The position numbers were made by a program, and so were the translations under genes. Of a stretch of DNA of 39,585 bases, positions 7,947 through 16,306 are shown one piece after another. Source of the DNA: an uncultured Chlorobiaceae bacterium (GTDB lineage: Bacteria; Bacteroidota; Chlorobiia; Chlorobiales; Chlorobiaceae); assembly GCA_903851385.1 (NCBI GenBank), contig CAINOC010000025.1:1-39585 (forward strand). Direction: 5' to 3'. How positions within the stretch are numbered: position 1 is the first letter of the stretch; every line of letters starts with the position of its first letter. A model generated the notes under the pieces. The model was not told the origin of the DNA and did no database searches. It saw nothing but the letters and a program-made list of their open reading frames with translations.

Positions 7947-9362
7947 ATGGAACCAATGGATTCGGTACAATTGCCGCGACTGATGATATCGTCGCCACAG
8001 AAAAGTTCCGGCAAGACAATGGTCAGTGTAGGGATTATATCTCATTTTGTCAGCCAAGGGATAGCCGTCCAGAGTTTCAAGAAAGGACCAGATTTCATTG
8101 ACCCAATGTGGCTCTCCCTTGCAAGTGGCAGGGAGTGTTACAATCTTGATCCTTACCTCATGGGCATTGAGGCTTGCTGTGACTCGTTTCTGAAAAACAG
8201 CAGCAAAGACCACAACTGCCTCTCTCTGCTTGAGGGGAACCATGGGCTGCATGATGGTATGGACCTTGATGGTTCAGACAGCAGTGCAGGAGTTGCCGTT
8301 ATGTTGAAGACTCCTGTACTGCTGGTAGTTGACAGCAGGCACTCAAACAGGGGAATTGCTGCAATGGTTATGGGCATGCAGGCAATGCCTCCCAGGGTAA
8401 CTATTGCCGGGGTTATCTTAAATCAGGTAAGAAGCCTCCGTCAAATGGAAAAACAGAAAAGCGCGATTGAGAAATTCTGCAATGTGCCGGTACTGGGTGC
8501 AATTCCTGTGGATAAAGAGCTTGTTATTGCGGAAAGACATCTTGGATTGACCACGGTAGGCGAAACAGAAAATGCCGAACAATTCATTCAACGTGCAGGA
8601 GAAAGAGTTGCTCAGTATTGTGATATGAAAAGAATCAGATCTCTTTTTTATGAGGCACCGGCACTTCGAACAAAAATAATTGATAAGAGTGAAACTACAA
8701 CTGATGTAAAAGTAAAAATAGGAGTGTTCAAAGATGCGGCATTCTGTTTTTACTATCCTGAAAACCTGAGCGCACTCGGAAACAATGGGGCTGATCTTGT
8801 CTTTATTGATTCGCTGCAGGAGAGTTCTCTGCCAGAGATCGATGGGCTCTATCTTGGTGGAGGATTTCCGGAATCGTTTTTAGATGTCTTGAGTACCAAC
8901 ATTGGACTGCTCAAGGATGTTCATGAAAAAATAGAATCAGGTATGCCTGCATACGCCGAATGTGGTGGTCTGATTTACCTTTGCAGAAGTGCTTCGTATG
9001 GAGATAAAACGTACTCACTTGCCGGACTTCTGCCCTTTGATATAGTGTTTCAGCGCAATCCGGCAGGACATGGATATCTTGATTTGCAAAGTGGTACTGA
9101 CTCTGGCTGGTTCAAAAAAGGTGTGCAGGTAAAGGCTCATGAGTTTCATTATTCGAAACCTCTAGCCGAGAGCTCTGAGTGTGCATATCAGTTTGATGTT
9201 ATAAGGGGAAACGGTATTACCGGAAAACATGATGGAGTGCTTTACAGAAACCTTTTTGCTTCTTACGGGCATATCCATGCAATCGGAAATCCAGAGTGGG
9301 CAAAGAATTTTGTTTGTTTTGCTTACGATATAAAAGCTAAAAGAAGTGTTGCTGCTATATGA
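7947..9362 (+). CDS. dsrN: DsrN, cobyrinate a,c-diamide synthase-like siroheme amidase
   Basis: The 471-residue product starts two bases after the sqr stop codon. It has the CbiA/CobB layout: an N-terminal ATP-binding domain with a P-loop-like SSPQKSSGKT (15-24), and a C-terminal class I glutamine amidotransferase domain with the nucleophile C339 in YAECGGLIYL. The late SYGHIHAIG supplies the catalytic histidine region. In dsr clusters this protein is DsrN, proposed to amidate siroheme to the siro-amide form used by dissimilatory sulfite reductase. Genomic position immediately before dsrCAB supports that over a role in cobalamin synthesis. Confidence 0.9.
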   Translation: MEPMDSVQLPRLMISSPQKSSGKTMVSVGIISHFVSQGIAVQSFKKGPDFIDPMWLSLASGRECYNLDPYLMGIEACCDSFLKNSSKDHNCLSLLEGNHGLHDGMDLDGSDSSAGVAVMLKTPVLLVVDSRHSNRGIAAMVMGMQAMPPRVTIAGVILNQVRSLRQMEKQKSAIEKFCNVPVLGAIPVDKELVIAERHLGLTTVGETENAEQFIQRAGERVAQYCDMKRIRSLFYEAPALRTKIIDKSETTTDVKVKIGVFKDAAFCFYYPENLSALGNNGADLVFIDSLQESSLPEIDGLYLGGGFPESFLDVLSTNIGLLKDVHEKIESGMPAYAECGGLIYLCRSASYGDKTYSLAGLLPFDIVFQRNPAGHGYLDLQSGTDSGWFKKGVQVKAHEFHYSKPLAESSECAYQFDVIRGNGITGKHDGVLYRNLFASYGHIHAIGNPEWAKNFVCFAYDIKAKRSVAAI

Positions 9363-9434
9363 TTTTTCCCTTTTCAGATGTAGAAAAAAACAAAAAATGT
9401 TCATGGAGAATTTGAAAAATTCCAAACAAACCAT

Positions 9435-9470
9435 TAACTATATAGTTACACTATTTAGTCGTTATTTAGT
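9435..9470. promoter_or_regulatory. Palindrome and phased direct repeats before dsrC
   Basis: TAACTATATAGTTA at 9435-9448 is a perfect 14-bp palindrome. It is followed by two TATTTAGT direct repeats (9452-9459 and 9463-9470) spaced 11 bp apart, one helical turn. A TATAGA sequence near 9487 could be a -10 box. The 268-bp gap between dsrN and dsrC holds no gene, so this is the natural control region of the main dsr transcript. No regulator can be named from sequence alone. Confidence 0.45.
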
Positions 9471-9630
9471 TACCGTCCCCTCTTGCTATAGATTGTCATT
9501 ATTGAATCAGTATTCCGTGTCTGACTGAAAAGCTCATTTCTTGCTGATAGATTTCGGCGTTTTTTATATGCCATTTCGTAATCGATTGCCGGTTTTTCCA
9601 TTTATACAAAAATCATTAAAGGAGTGAATT

Positions 9631-9966
9631 ATGTCTATTGAAGTTAATGGTACCAGTTATGCTACCGATGAAAACGGTTATCTCCTTAATCTGGGGGAGT
9701 GGACTGAGGATGTCGCAAAGAAGTTAGCCGAAGTTGAAGAGATTGACATGACTGAAGAGCATTGGAATCTCGTGAATTTCCTCAGGGGTTATTATGAAGA
9801 GTATCAGATAGCACCGGCTGTCAAAATACTGACTAAAGCCATCGCCAATGAAAAAGGGATGGATAAAAAAGATGCTTCTGAGTTCCTTTACAAGCTTTTC
9901 CCGAAAGGTCCGGCTTTACAGGCTTGTAAAGTTGCAGGACTTCCAAAACCTACAGGTTGCGTTTAA
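9631..9966 (+). CDS. dsrC: DsrC, sulfur-carrier protein
   Basis: The 111-residue protein is a complete DsrC. The flexible C-terminal arm carries the two diagnostic cysteines, C99 and the penultimate C110, eleven residues apart (CKVAGLPKPTGCV). DsrC accepts sulfur from the DsrEFH relay. It presents it as a trisulfide-type substrate for DsrAB and is recycled through the DsrMKJOP complex. AAAGGAG upstream marks the start. Having both cysteines separates it from single-cysteine TusE proteins. It leads the dsrCABL segment. Confidence 0.97.
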   Translation: MSIEVNGTSYATDENGYLLNLGEWTEDVAKKLAEVEEIDMTEEHWNLVNFLRGYYEEYQIAPAVKILTKAIANEKGMDKKDASEFLYKLFPKGPALQACKVAGLPKPTGCV

Positions 9967-10021
9967 GGACAAAAAAAAGCTGTTTCCAACAAACAAGTTA
10001 GTGTGAATCAAAGGAGGCATA

Positions 10022-11275
10022 ATGGAAGGCGCAAAAGGTGCTGCTTCAGAAGGAGTAGATCAGAGCAAGGATGGCGGGGCAAACGGGAATGAGAAATTTC
10101 TGAATCCGACTCCAATGCTTGATGAGTTGGAAAAAGGCCCCTGGCCAAGCTTTATTTCGGGGTTCAAGGAGCTTGCGGAAAGAACGGAAAAGCCCATGCT
10201 TCGTGGCGTGATGGATCAGCTCGAATACTCCTATACTACAAAAATGGGGTATTGGAAAGGTGGTCTTGTTACGGTCGATGGTTATGGCGCAGGGGTCATC
10301 ACTCGCTATTCGATGATAAAAGACAAGATTCCTGAAGCGGCTGAATTTCATACCATGCGAATTCAACCAGCTCCCGGACTGCACTATAACTCCACAATGA
10401 TGCGGGAGCTCTGCGATATCTGGGAGAAGTACGGCAGCGGAATTATTGCCCTCCATGGTCAAACTGGTGACATCATGCTTCAGGGGATCGAAGAAAAAAA
10501 TGTTCAGCAGTGTTTTGATGAGCTCAACAAGGCTGGCTGGGATCTTGGAGGTGCAGGTGCAGGAATGCGAACTGCAGTGTCCTGTATTGGCCCGGGGCGT
10601 TGTGAAAATGCCTGTTACGACAATCTGAAGGTACATTTAAAGGTACTGAAACACTTTGTTGGCGCTCTTCACCGTCCTGAATGGAACTATAAAATCAAGC
10701 TTAAGTTTTCGGGATGCCCCAATGATTGCACCAACGCTATCATGCGTTCGGATCTGGCAGTTGTGGGCACATGGAAGGATTCGATTCAGGTTGAGGAGCA
10801 TGAGGTCAAGGCATGGGTAGAGGAGAGAGGTCTGGATGCTCTGGTTAATCAGGTGATCAATCTTTGTCCGACCAGAGCGATATCGCTCAATAACGGAGAA
10901 ATGTTTATTGAAAGCAGGGATTGCGTTCGCTGCATGCACTGCCTGAATGCCATGCCGAAAGCGCTTTCGCCCGGTAAAGAGAGAGGAATTTCCCTGTTGA
11001 TGGGCGGCAAAAACACCCTTAAAGTCGGTGTCAATATGGGATCGCTGATCGTGCCGTTCATGAAGATGGAGAGTGATGAGGATATTGATGCTTTCATCGA
11101 ACTGGTCGAGGAAATTATTGACTGGTGGGATGATAATGGTCTGGATCACGAAAGAATTGGTGAAACCATTGAGCGTGTGGGCCTGAAACTGTTTCTGGAG
11201 GGTATCGGTCATGAAGCAGATATCAATATGGTCACGAGGCCGCGTGACAATCCTTATTTCAAGGCTAAATATTGA
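10022..11275 (+). CDS. dsrA: Reverse-type dissimilatory sulfite reductase alpha subunit
   Basis: The 417-residue protein shows the siroheme-[4Fe-4S] ligand set C188-x5-C194 (CIGPGRC) and C232-x3-C236 (CPNDC). It also has an inserted ferredoxin domain with C282, C301, C304 and C307. An AAAGGAGG site precedes the ATG. In green sulfur bacteria the DsrAB enzyme runs in the oxidative direction, making sulfite from DsrC-bound sulfur. That direction is inferred here from the companion genes dsrL and dsrEFH, which occur with oxidative-type systems. The glycine- and acid-rich N-terminus (1-25) is probably disordered. Confidence 0.97.
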   Translation: MEGAKGAASEGVDQSKDGGANGNEKFLNPTPMLDELEKGPWPSFISGFKELAERTEKPMLRGVMDQLEYSYTTKMGYWKGGLVTVDGYGAGVITRYSMIKDKIPEAAEFHTMRIQPAPGLHYNSTMMRELCDIWEKYGSGIIALHGQTGDIMLQGIEEKNVQQCFDELNKAGWDLGGAGAGMRTAVSCIGPGRCENACYDNLKVHLKVLKHFVGALHRPEWNYKIKLKFSGCPNDCTNAIMRSDLAVVGTWKDSIQVEEHEVKAWVEERGLDALVNQVINLCPTRAISLNNGEMFIESRDCVRCMHCLNAMPKALSPGKERGISLLMGGKNTLKVGVNMGSLIVPFMKMESDEDIDAFIELVEEIIDWWDDNGLDHERIGETIERVGLKLFLEGIGHEADINMVTRPRDNPYFKAKY

Positions 11276-11332
11276 AGGTGCCCGGGCAGGCCGGAGCTGA
11301 TAATCGGTCGCAGAGATTAAATACTTGCAAAC

Positions 11333-11348
11333 AGGCAGTAAACTGCCT
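11333..11348 (+). promoter_or_regulatory. Hairpin in the dsrA-dsrB gap
   Basis: AGGCAG-TAAA-CTGCCT is a perfect 6-bp stem with a 4-base loop, ending about ten bases before the dsrB ribosome binding site. There is no T-run, so it is not a terminator. It may define the 5' end of a processed dsrB message or tune the DsrA:DsrB ratio; this is inference. Confidence 0.45.
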
Positions 11349-11369
11349 CCATAATGAAGGAAACATTTT

Positions 11370-12449
11370 ATGAGCAGTCCTGAAATTAAGTGGAAAACCG
11401 TCGAGTCGGGGCCTCACACCTATGAGGATGCACTTCATCCTGTCGTGCTGAAAAACTACGGAAAGTGGAAATATCATGAGATTCCCAAACCCGGCGTCCT
11501 GAAACATGTTGCCCAAAGTGGTGATGTTATTTATACGGTCCGTGCAGGAACACCACGTCAGGATACGGTGGATATGGTCAGAAGGCTTTGTGCTATAGCC
11601 GACAAGTACAGTGACGGTTTTTTCCGGTTCACCGTACGCAATAATGTTGAATTCCTGACTCCACATGAGGAGAATGTCGAGTTGATGATCAGGGATCTGG
11701 AGGAAATGGGGTTTCCTGTGGGAGGAACAGGGATGTGCATCTCTTCAGTCTCTCACACCCAGGGGTGGCTTCATTGTGATATACCTGCAACAGATGCATC
11801 CGGTGTGGTGAAGTCAATTATGGACAGTGTCTACAATGAGTTCAAAGACATGCAGATGCCGAACAAGGTGAGGCTTTCGACTTCGTGCTGTTCTATCAAC
11901 TGTGGCGGACAGGCCGATATTGCCATTGTTATCAAACACACTCGCCCACCGCGGATAAATCATGACCACCTTTCTCTTGTGTGTGAATTGCCGAAAGCCG
12001 TTTCCCGTTGCCCGGTTGCAGCCATCAGACCAACTGTTGTGAATGGTAAACGATCACTTATGGTGGATGAGGCGAAATGCATCTGCTGCGGTGCATGTTT
12101 TGGAGCCTGCCCGGCAATGGAAATCAATCATCCTGAACATTCAAAGTTTGCAATCTGGGTAGGAGGTAAGAACAGCAATGCCCGTTCAAAGCCTTCAACC
12201 ATGAGTATTGTAGCGCATAATCTACCGAACAATCCGCCTCGTTGGCCAGAAGTCACTGAGGTAATCGGTCAAATTCTCTGTGCCTATAAAGCGGGTGGAC
12301 GCCCTTGGGAACGTATCGGGGAGTGGATAAACCGGATTGGCTGGAAGCGCTTTTTTGAAGAGACCAACCTTACTTTTGATGAAGATATGATTGACAGTTA
12401 TCGTCATGCAAGAACCACGTTCAATCAGTCCGCTCATGTTCGCTTTTAG
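11370..12449 (+). CDS. dsrB: Reverse-type dissimilatory sulfite reductase beta subunit
   Basis: This 359-residue protein is the DsrB partner. It has the C136 and C173/C174/C178 cluster typical of the beta-subunit siroheme site, then a ferredoxin domain (C214 and the CICCGACFGACP run, 237-248). The body is homologous to DsrA, as expected from their ancient duplication. In the alpha2beta2 enzyme the beta-subunit siroheme is the catalytic one. It follows dsrA by 94 bp that include a small hairpin. The start has an AAGGAA site at suitable spacing. Confidence 0.96.
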   Translation: MSSPEIKWKTVESGPHTYEDALHPVVLKNYGKWKYHEIPKPGVLKHVAQSGDVIYTVRAGTPRQDTVDMVRRLCAIADKYSDGFFRFTVRNNVEFLTPHEENVELMIRDLEEMGFPVGGTGMCISSVSHTQGWLHCDIPATDASGVVKSIMDSVYNEFKDMQMPNKVRLSTSCCSINCGGQADIAIVIKHTRPPRINHDHLSLVCELPKAVSRCPVAAIRPTVVNGKRSLMVDEAKCICCGACFGACPAMEINHPEHSKFAIWVGGKNSNARSKPSTMSIVAHNLPNNPPRWPEVTEVIGQILCAYKAGGRPWERIGEWINRIGWKRFFEETNLTFDEDMIDSYRHARTTFNQSAHVRF

Positions 12450-12464
12450 TTAAAGGAGATATTC

Positions 12465-14201
12465 ATGATAGTAGAATCCAATCCAATCCTTGATTTTGCG
12501 AATCATTACCAATTTCCTGAATTCAGTGAACAGAGGGGAGTTGATAAAATTGTCGCATTCGGAGATCAGAGTCACAAGTGCCCTGTTTATATCAGACAGG
12601 TACCGCCATGTACGGTAGAATGTCCGGCTGGTGAGGATATCAGAGGGTATCACCGATTACTGTCCGGCATTGACAAGTCCCCTGACGCATGGAAAGTAGC
12701 ATGGGAGACTCTTGTTGATGCTAACCCTTTTCCTGCGGTTATGGGGAGAATATGCCCCCATCCTTGCCAGGGTGGATGCAATCGCCAGTACCATGATGAA
12801 AGTGTAGGTATCAATGCGGTCGAGCAGGCAATCGGCAATTACGGAATTGAAGCCAATCTGCAACTCCCCGGACCAGGCAGTGATACCGGTAAGAGAGTGG
12901 CCGTTGTTGGTGGCGGTCCTGCGGGATTGTCGGCGGCGTATCAGTTGCGTCGAAAAGGTCATGCTGTGACTCTTTACGATGCCAATGAAAAATTGGGCGG
13001 CATGGTGCTTTACGGAATCATGGGATACCGAGTGGATCGCAACGTTCTTGAAACTGAGATTCAGCGCATTATCAACCTTGGTGTTGCAACAAAGATGGGA
13101 GTTCGTGTCGGAACCGACATCACCATGGAAGAGCTTGAAAAAGAGTATGATGCTGTTTTTGTGGGTATGGGTGCTCAAGTTGGCAGAGGGCTGCCGATTC
13201 TTGGTTTTGCTGATACACAAGGTGCAACAAACGCCATTGATTTTTTAAAACAGTATGAAATCCAAGGTGATTCAATTTCTGTTGGAAAAAAGGTTGTTGT
13301 TATCGGGGACGGGAATGTCGCCATGGATGTGGCCAGGCTTGCACTGCGTCTCGGGTGTGAGGCTTTCTTGATTTCAGGTGTTCCTAGAGAAGAGATGGCT
13401 TGCTTTCCTGAAGAGTTTGATGATGCTTCCAGGGAAGGAACAACCATGCATTACATGACTGGAACCCTTGAGGTTTTGAAGGATGAAAACGGCGTCAGGG
13501 GACTGGTTTGCACAAAAATGGTTAAAAAAGAAAAAGGCGAAGAGGGATGGAACTCCCCTATTCCTTTTTTACGCTATAAGAGCACAGATGAAACCTTTGA
13601 GATTGCGTGTGATATGGTTGTTGCTGCCATAGGACAGACAACTGACATGCAGGGATTTGAAAGCATTATAAATGCCAATCAATGGCTCAAGGTCGATCGC
13701 TATTTCCGCTTGCCGGGCAAGGAAAAGGTTTTCGGAGGGGGGGATGCAATAAAAGTTGACCTTATCACAACAGCTGTTGGTCATGGGCGCAAGGCAGCAA
13801 ACTCTATTGATGCTTTTCTGAAAGGTGAAGCGCTTCCTGAACAGGGTTATCGTGACGTGACAAAAGTTCAGAGACAGGATGTTTTATACTTTTTTCATTC
13901 GGAGCAGGCAAAAAGAGAGACCAAAAAGCTGGATAATGTTGTGGGTAACCACGATGAACTTCTTGTGCCGTTGACTGCAGAACAGATTAAAGCTGAGTCG
14001 GAACGATGCATGAGTTGCGGGCTTTGTTTTGACTGTAAACAGTGTGTTTCGTTCTGCCCACAGGAAGCCGTCACACGGTTCAGGGATAACCCGCCAGGTG
14101 AGGTGGTCTATACCAATTATTCGAAATGCGTCGGATGTCACATCTGTTCCCTGGTGTGCCCTTCCGGTTACATTCAGATGGGAATTGGAGATGGTCTGTA
14201 A
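12465..14201 (+). CDS. dsrL: DsrL, NAD(P)H:DsrAB oxidoreductase
   Basis: The 578-residue flavoprotein resembles the glutamate synthase small subunit. It has N-terminal cluster cysteines (C39, C49, C53, C97, C101, C105), an FAD site GGGPAG (149-154) and a second nucleotide site GDGNVAMD (281-288). A C-terminal extension carries two [4Fe-4S] motifs (C515-C531 and C555-C565). DsrL is known to pass electrons between DsrAB and NAD(P)+, and occurs with oxidative sulfur metabolism. It is shorter than the roughly 650-residue Allochromatium protein, in line with Chlorobi forms. AAAGGAG precedes the ATG, 15 bp after dsrB. Confidence 0.95.
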   Translation: MIVESNPILDFANHYQFPEFSEQRGVDKIVAFGDQSHKCPVYIRQVPPCTVECPAGEDIRGYHRLLSGIDKSPDAWKVAWETLVDANPFPAVMGRICPHPCQGGCNRQYHDESVGINAVEQAIGNYGIEANLQLPGPGSDTGKRVAVVGGGPAGLSAAYQLRRKGHAVTLYDANEKLGGMVLYGIMGYRVDRNVLETEIQRIINLGVATKMGVRVGTDITMEELEKEYDAVFVGMGAQVGRGLPILGFADTQGATNAIDFLKQYEIQGDSISVGKKVVVIGDGNVAMDVARLALRLGCEAFLISGVPREEMACFPEEFDDASREGTTMHYMTGTLEVLKDENGVRGLVCTKMVKKEKGEEGWNSPIPFLRYKSTDETFEIACDMVVAAIGQTTDMQGFESIINANQWLKVDRYFRLPGKEKVFGGGDAIKVDLITTAVGHGRKAANSIDAFLKGEALPEQGYRDVTKVQRQDVLYFFHSEQAKRETKKLDNVVGNHDELLVPLTAEQIKAESERCMSCGLCFDCKQCVSFCPQEAVTRFRDNPPGEVVYTNYSKCVGCHICSLVCPSGYIQMGIGDGL

Positions 14202-14245
14202 CGGGGAGAAATGACAACTTCGAAAATGATGGAGGTAAACGCTCT

Positions 14246-14614
14246 ATGGTAGATGATGTACTTATCACGCTTCAGAATGCGATTGGAATTTCAAGGAACT
14301 GGGCTGAAACAGGTTGGTCTGTAACGTTCGGGCCGCGTAACACCGAAGTGTTGTCGCTGGAACAGGCAATGGCCCTGCCAAAAAATTTCGTTTTTCGCGA
14401 GGAAGCGGTTAACTACTGGCGGCAGGCACAGCTTACCGGAAATGATGCCGCTGATTCGGGTGAAAAAGCGCTGAAGGCTCTGGAAAGCGGCAATCTCAGC
14501 GTTGCTGCCGATGCTCTTTATTTTTCACAGTATATAGAACAGCCTTTCGCTGGATATTCCAGACTCTGGCATGATTTGTATGAAACAGTAAAGGCGTTGG
14601 TTATCAAGGCCTGA
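14246..14614 (+). CDS. dsrU: DsrU, conserved dsr-cluster protein of unknown function
   Basis: I choose the ATG at 14246 because GGAGG lies ten bases upstream; the frame is open further left but that would overlap dsrL. The 122-residue product is soluble, mostly helical, has no cysteine and no recognisable catalytic motif. Its place between dsrL and dsrE is that of dsrU in Chlorobi, and the name rests on this synteny. The lack of cysteine argues against a sulfur-carrier role. A helper or assembly role for the DsrL/DsrEFH module is possible but unproved. Confidence 0.72.
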   Translation: MVDDVLITLQNAIGISRNWAETGWSVTFGPRNTEVLSLEQAMALPKNFVFREEAVNYWRQAQLTGNDAADSGEKALKALESGNLSVAADALYFSQYIEQPFAGYSRLWHDLYETVKALVIKA

Positions 14615-14665
14615 AGAGCTCAGTATCATCCTTTTTTTCATAATTGGTTAATCATTCCGCTGACG

Positions 14666-15025
14666 GTGAACATTGGAATTCTGCTCAAAGAGGGACCGTA
14701 CAATCATCAGGCAACTGATACAGCCTATAATTTTGCTGAAGCAGCAATCAAGCGCGGGCACACAATAGATGCCATCTTTCTTTATAATGATGGTGTCCTG
14801 AATGTTTCAAAACTCATGGATCCACCTCAGGATGACAGAAACATTTCGACCCGCTGGACGGCATTCAGTCAGAAGTATGGCGTCAAAATTTATGCCTGTG
14901 TTGTAGCGTCAAAACGACGCAGCATCAACGATGATGTTTTGATTGAGGGTGGGGTTATAACCGGACTCGGAACATTCACTGACATTGCCACCAGAAACGA
15001 TAGACTTATAACCTTTGGCGACTGA
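14666..15025 (+). CDS. dsrE: DsrE, sulfurtransferase subunit with active cysteine
   Basis: The frame starts with GTG at 14666, giving a 119-residue DsrE/TusD-family protein. C78 in KIYACVVAS is at the same position as the active-site cysteine described for Allochromatium DsrE. It is the persulfide-carrying subunit of the DsrE2F2H2 hexamer, which receives sulfur from upstream carriers and hands it to DsrC. No good Shine-Dalgarno is seen before the GTG, so translation may depend on the upstream gene. The next gene follows after 12 bp. Confidence 0.93.
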   Translation: MNIGILLKEGPYNHQATDTAYNFAEAAIKRGHTIDAIFLYNDGVLNVSKLMDPPQDDRNISTRWTAFSQKYGVKIYACVVASKRRSINDDVLIEGGVITGLGTFTDIATRNDRLITFGD

Positions 15026-15037
15026 AAGAGGTGACTT

Positions 15038-15418
15038 ATGGATTTTGTGCAGGATATGAACATTAAAAAAATCATGCATGTGTTGCGTCATGCACCTCAC
15101 GGGACAATTTACACCTATGAGGGGCTGGAAATGATTTTGATCATGGCGACATATGATCAGGATATTTCGGTTGTTTTTATCGGTGATGGTGTGTATGCGC
15201 TCAAAAAAGGTCAGGAAACCTCTGCAATAGGTATCAAGGGTTTTGCAAAAACATTTTCGGCTCTTGATGGGTACGATGTTGAAAAGCTTTATGTCGATCA
15301 GCTTTCGCTTGATGAAAGAGGGTTGACGGAGGATGATCTGGCTGTTGCTGTTGAAGTATTGAGTTCTGAAAAAATCGGTACGCTGATGAAAGAACAGGAT
15401 GTTATCATTCAACATTAG
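15038..15418 (+). CDS. dsrF: DsrF, structural subunit of DsrEFH
   Basis: This 126-residue DsrE/F-like-fold protein (TusC-like) contains no cysteine, which matches DsrF: it completes the hexamer but carries no sulfur itself. GAAAGAGGTGA upstream supports the ATG. It sits between dsrE and dsrH in the conserved order. Motifs used for the family call are the central SVVFIGDGVYALKKGQ segment and overall length. Confidence 0.92.
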   Translation: MDFVQDMNIKKIMHVLRHAPHGTIYTYEGLEMILIMATYDQDISVVFIGDGVYALKKGQETSAIGIKGFAKTFSALDGYDVEKLYVDQLSLDERGLTEDDLAVAVEVLSSEKIGTLMKEQDVIIQH

Positions 15419-15493
15419 TCTGACCTTGTTACTGCCCTTTCAATAGGTGAAGTTGCCAAACCTGTTAATACCATTGAAATATTACGTGTTATT

Positions 15494-15787
15494 ATGCTTC
15501 ATACTGTCAATAAATCTCCATTTGGAAACGATACGTTAGAGACCTGCATCAGGTTTGCTTTGCCGGGTGATCCAATTCTCTTGATCGAAGACGGTGTTTA
15601 TGCTGTTCAGGCCAGGAACCGGTTTGGCGCAATGATTGAAACCATACTGAAAAAAAATCCTCTGTTTGCTCTGCAGCCGGACCTTAGCGCTAGAGGGATA
15701 AGCGTTATTACAAGTGGAGTGACAACTGTCGATTACGAAGGTTTTGTGGAACTGGTCGAGCAACATCAGGTGAACAGCTGGTTATAA
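15494..15787 (+). CDS. dsrH: DsrH, sulfurtransferase subunit
   Basis: The 97-residue protein belongs to the DsrH/TusB family (DPILLIEDGVYAV). It keeps one cysteine, C18 in the early helix, close to the conserved Cys20 of Allochromatium DsrH. It is the third member of the DsrEFH sulfur relay. The start is uncertain because no clear Shine-Dalgarno is visible. A 75-bp gap separates it from dsrF, wider than other gaps in this stretch. Confidence 0.92.
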   Translation: MLHTVNKSPFGNDTLETCIRFALPGDPILLIEDGVYAVQARNRFGAMIETILKKNPLFALQPDLSARGISVITSGVTTVDYEGFVELVEQHQVNSWL

Positions 15788-15835
15788 ATACTGCTGGAAA
15801 CTGTACAACGTGTAACCCTTTTTGTTACGTGCCAC

Positions 15836-16306
15836 ATGAGAACTGCGTGGGGAGAATTGATACAGGAAAACAGGGAGAAGATTCTTGATCATTGGATCGA
15901 GAAAGGACTTTCTCTATTTCCTGAAAAAATTGGCCGGGGGACTCCGATCGGTGAATCACTTTCAGAGGGATTGTCAATAATGCTTGACGGGATTGAGGAA
16001 AACAGTAAAAGCTTTATGGCGGCTGTAAACCAGATTGCACGAATTCTGGCTGTTCAACCGCTTCCTCCGTCAAAAGCGTTGTCGCTTTTTTTGGAACTGA
16101 AAACCATCCTGTATGAAACAGCACCGAAAGAGAGTAAAAACAACGCCCTGAGGCAATCGGATCGGGATGCATTTCAAACCCGTATTGAACAGATTACGCT
16201 TGTGGCCTTTGATTGTTATATGGAAAATCGGGAAAAAATTTATCAGCTGAAAGTGGAAGAAAGCAAACGGCAGGCATTCATGCTTTTGAGGAGGGCTCAA
16301 GGATGA
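15836..16306 (+). CDS. dsrT: DsrT, RsbRD-N-like protein
   Basis: The 156-residue soluble helical protein resembles the N-terminal domain of RsbRD-type stressosome proteins (start: W-x-x-L-I-x-x-N-R-x-x-I-L-x-x-W-I-x-x-x-L). The family call comes from recall, not a search. It is placed directly before dsrM, as dsrT is in Chlorobi and in sulfate reducers, and overlaps dsrM by four bases. The domain family is thought to bind small ligands or heme-like cofactors in other proteins, but the role of DsrT is not established. It may help assemble or regulate the DsrMKJOP complex. Confidence 0.78.
   Translation: MRTAWGELIQENREKILDHWIEKGLSLFPEKIGRGTPIGESLSEGLSIMLDGIEENSKSFMAAVNQIARILAVQPLPPSKALSLFLELKTILYETAPKESKNNALRQSDRDAFQTRIEQITLVAFDCYMENREKIYQLKVEESKRQAFMLLRRAQG

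Noticed and set aside
10046-11212. Two long antisense ORFs (196 and 191 residues) in dsrA
   Set aside because: They mirror the dsrA reading frame and lack recognisable domains or ribosome binding sites.
14909-15415. 168-residue antisense ORF over dsrE-dsrF
   Set aside because: Antisense to two clear family members; low-complexity composition typical of shadow frames.
15788-15835. GTAAC...GTTAC hairpin between dsrH and dsrT
   Set aside because: Only five base pairs and no T-run after it; too weak to call a terminator.
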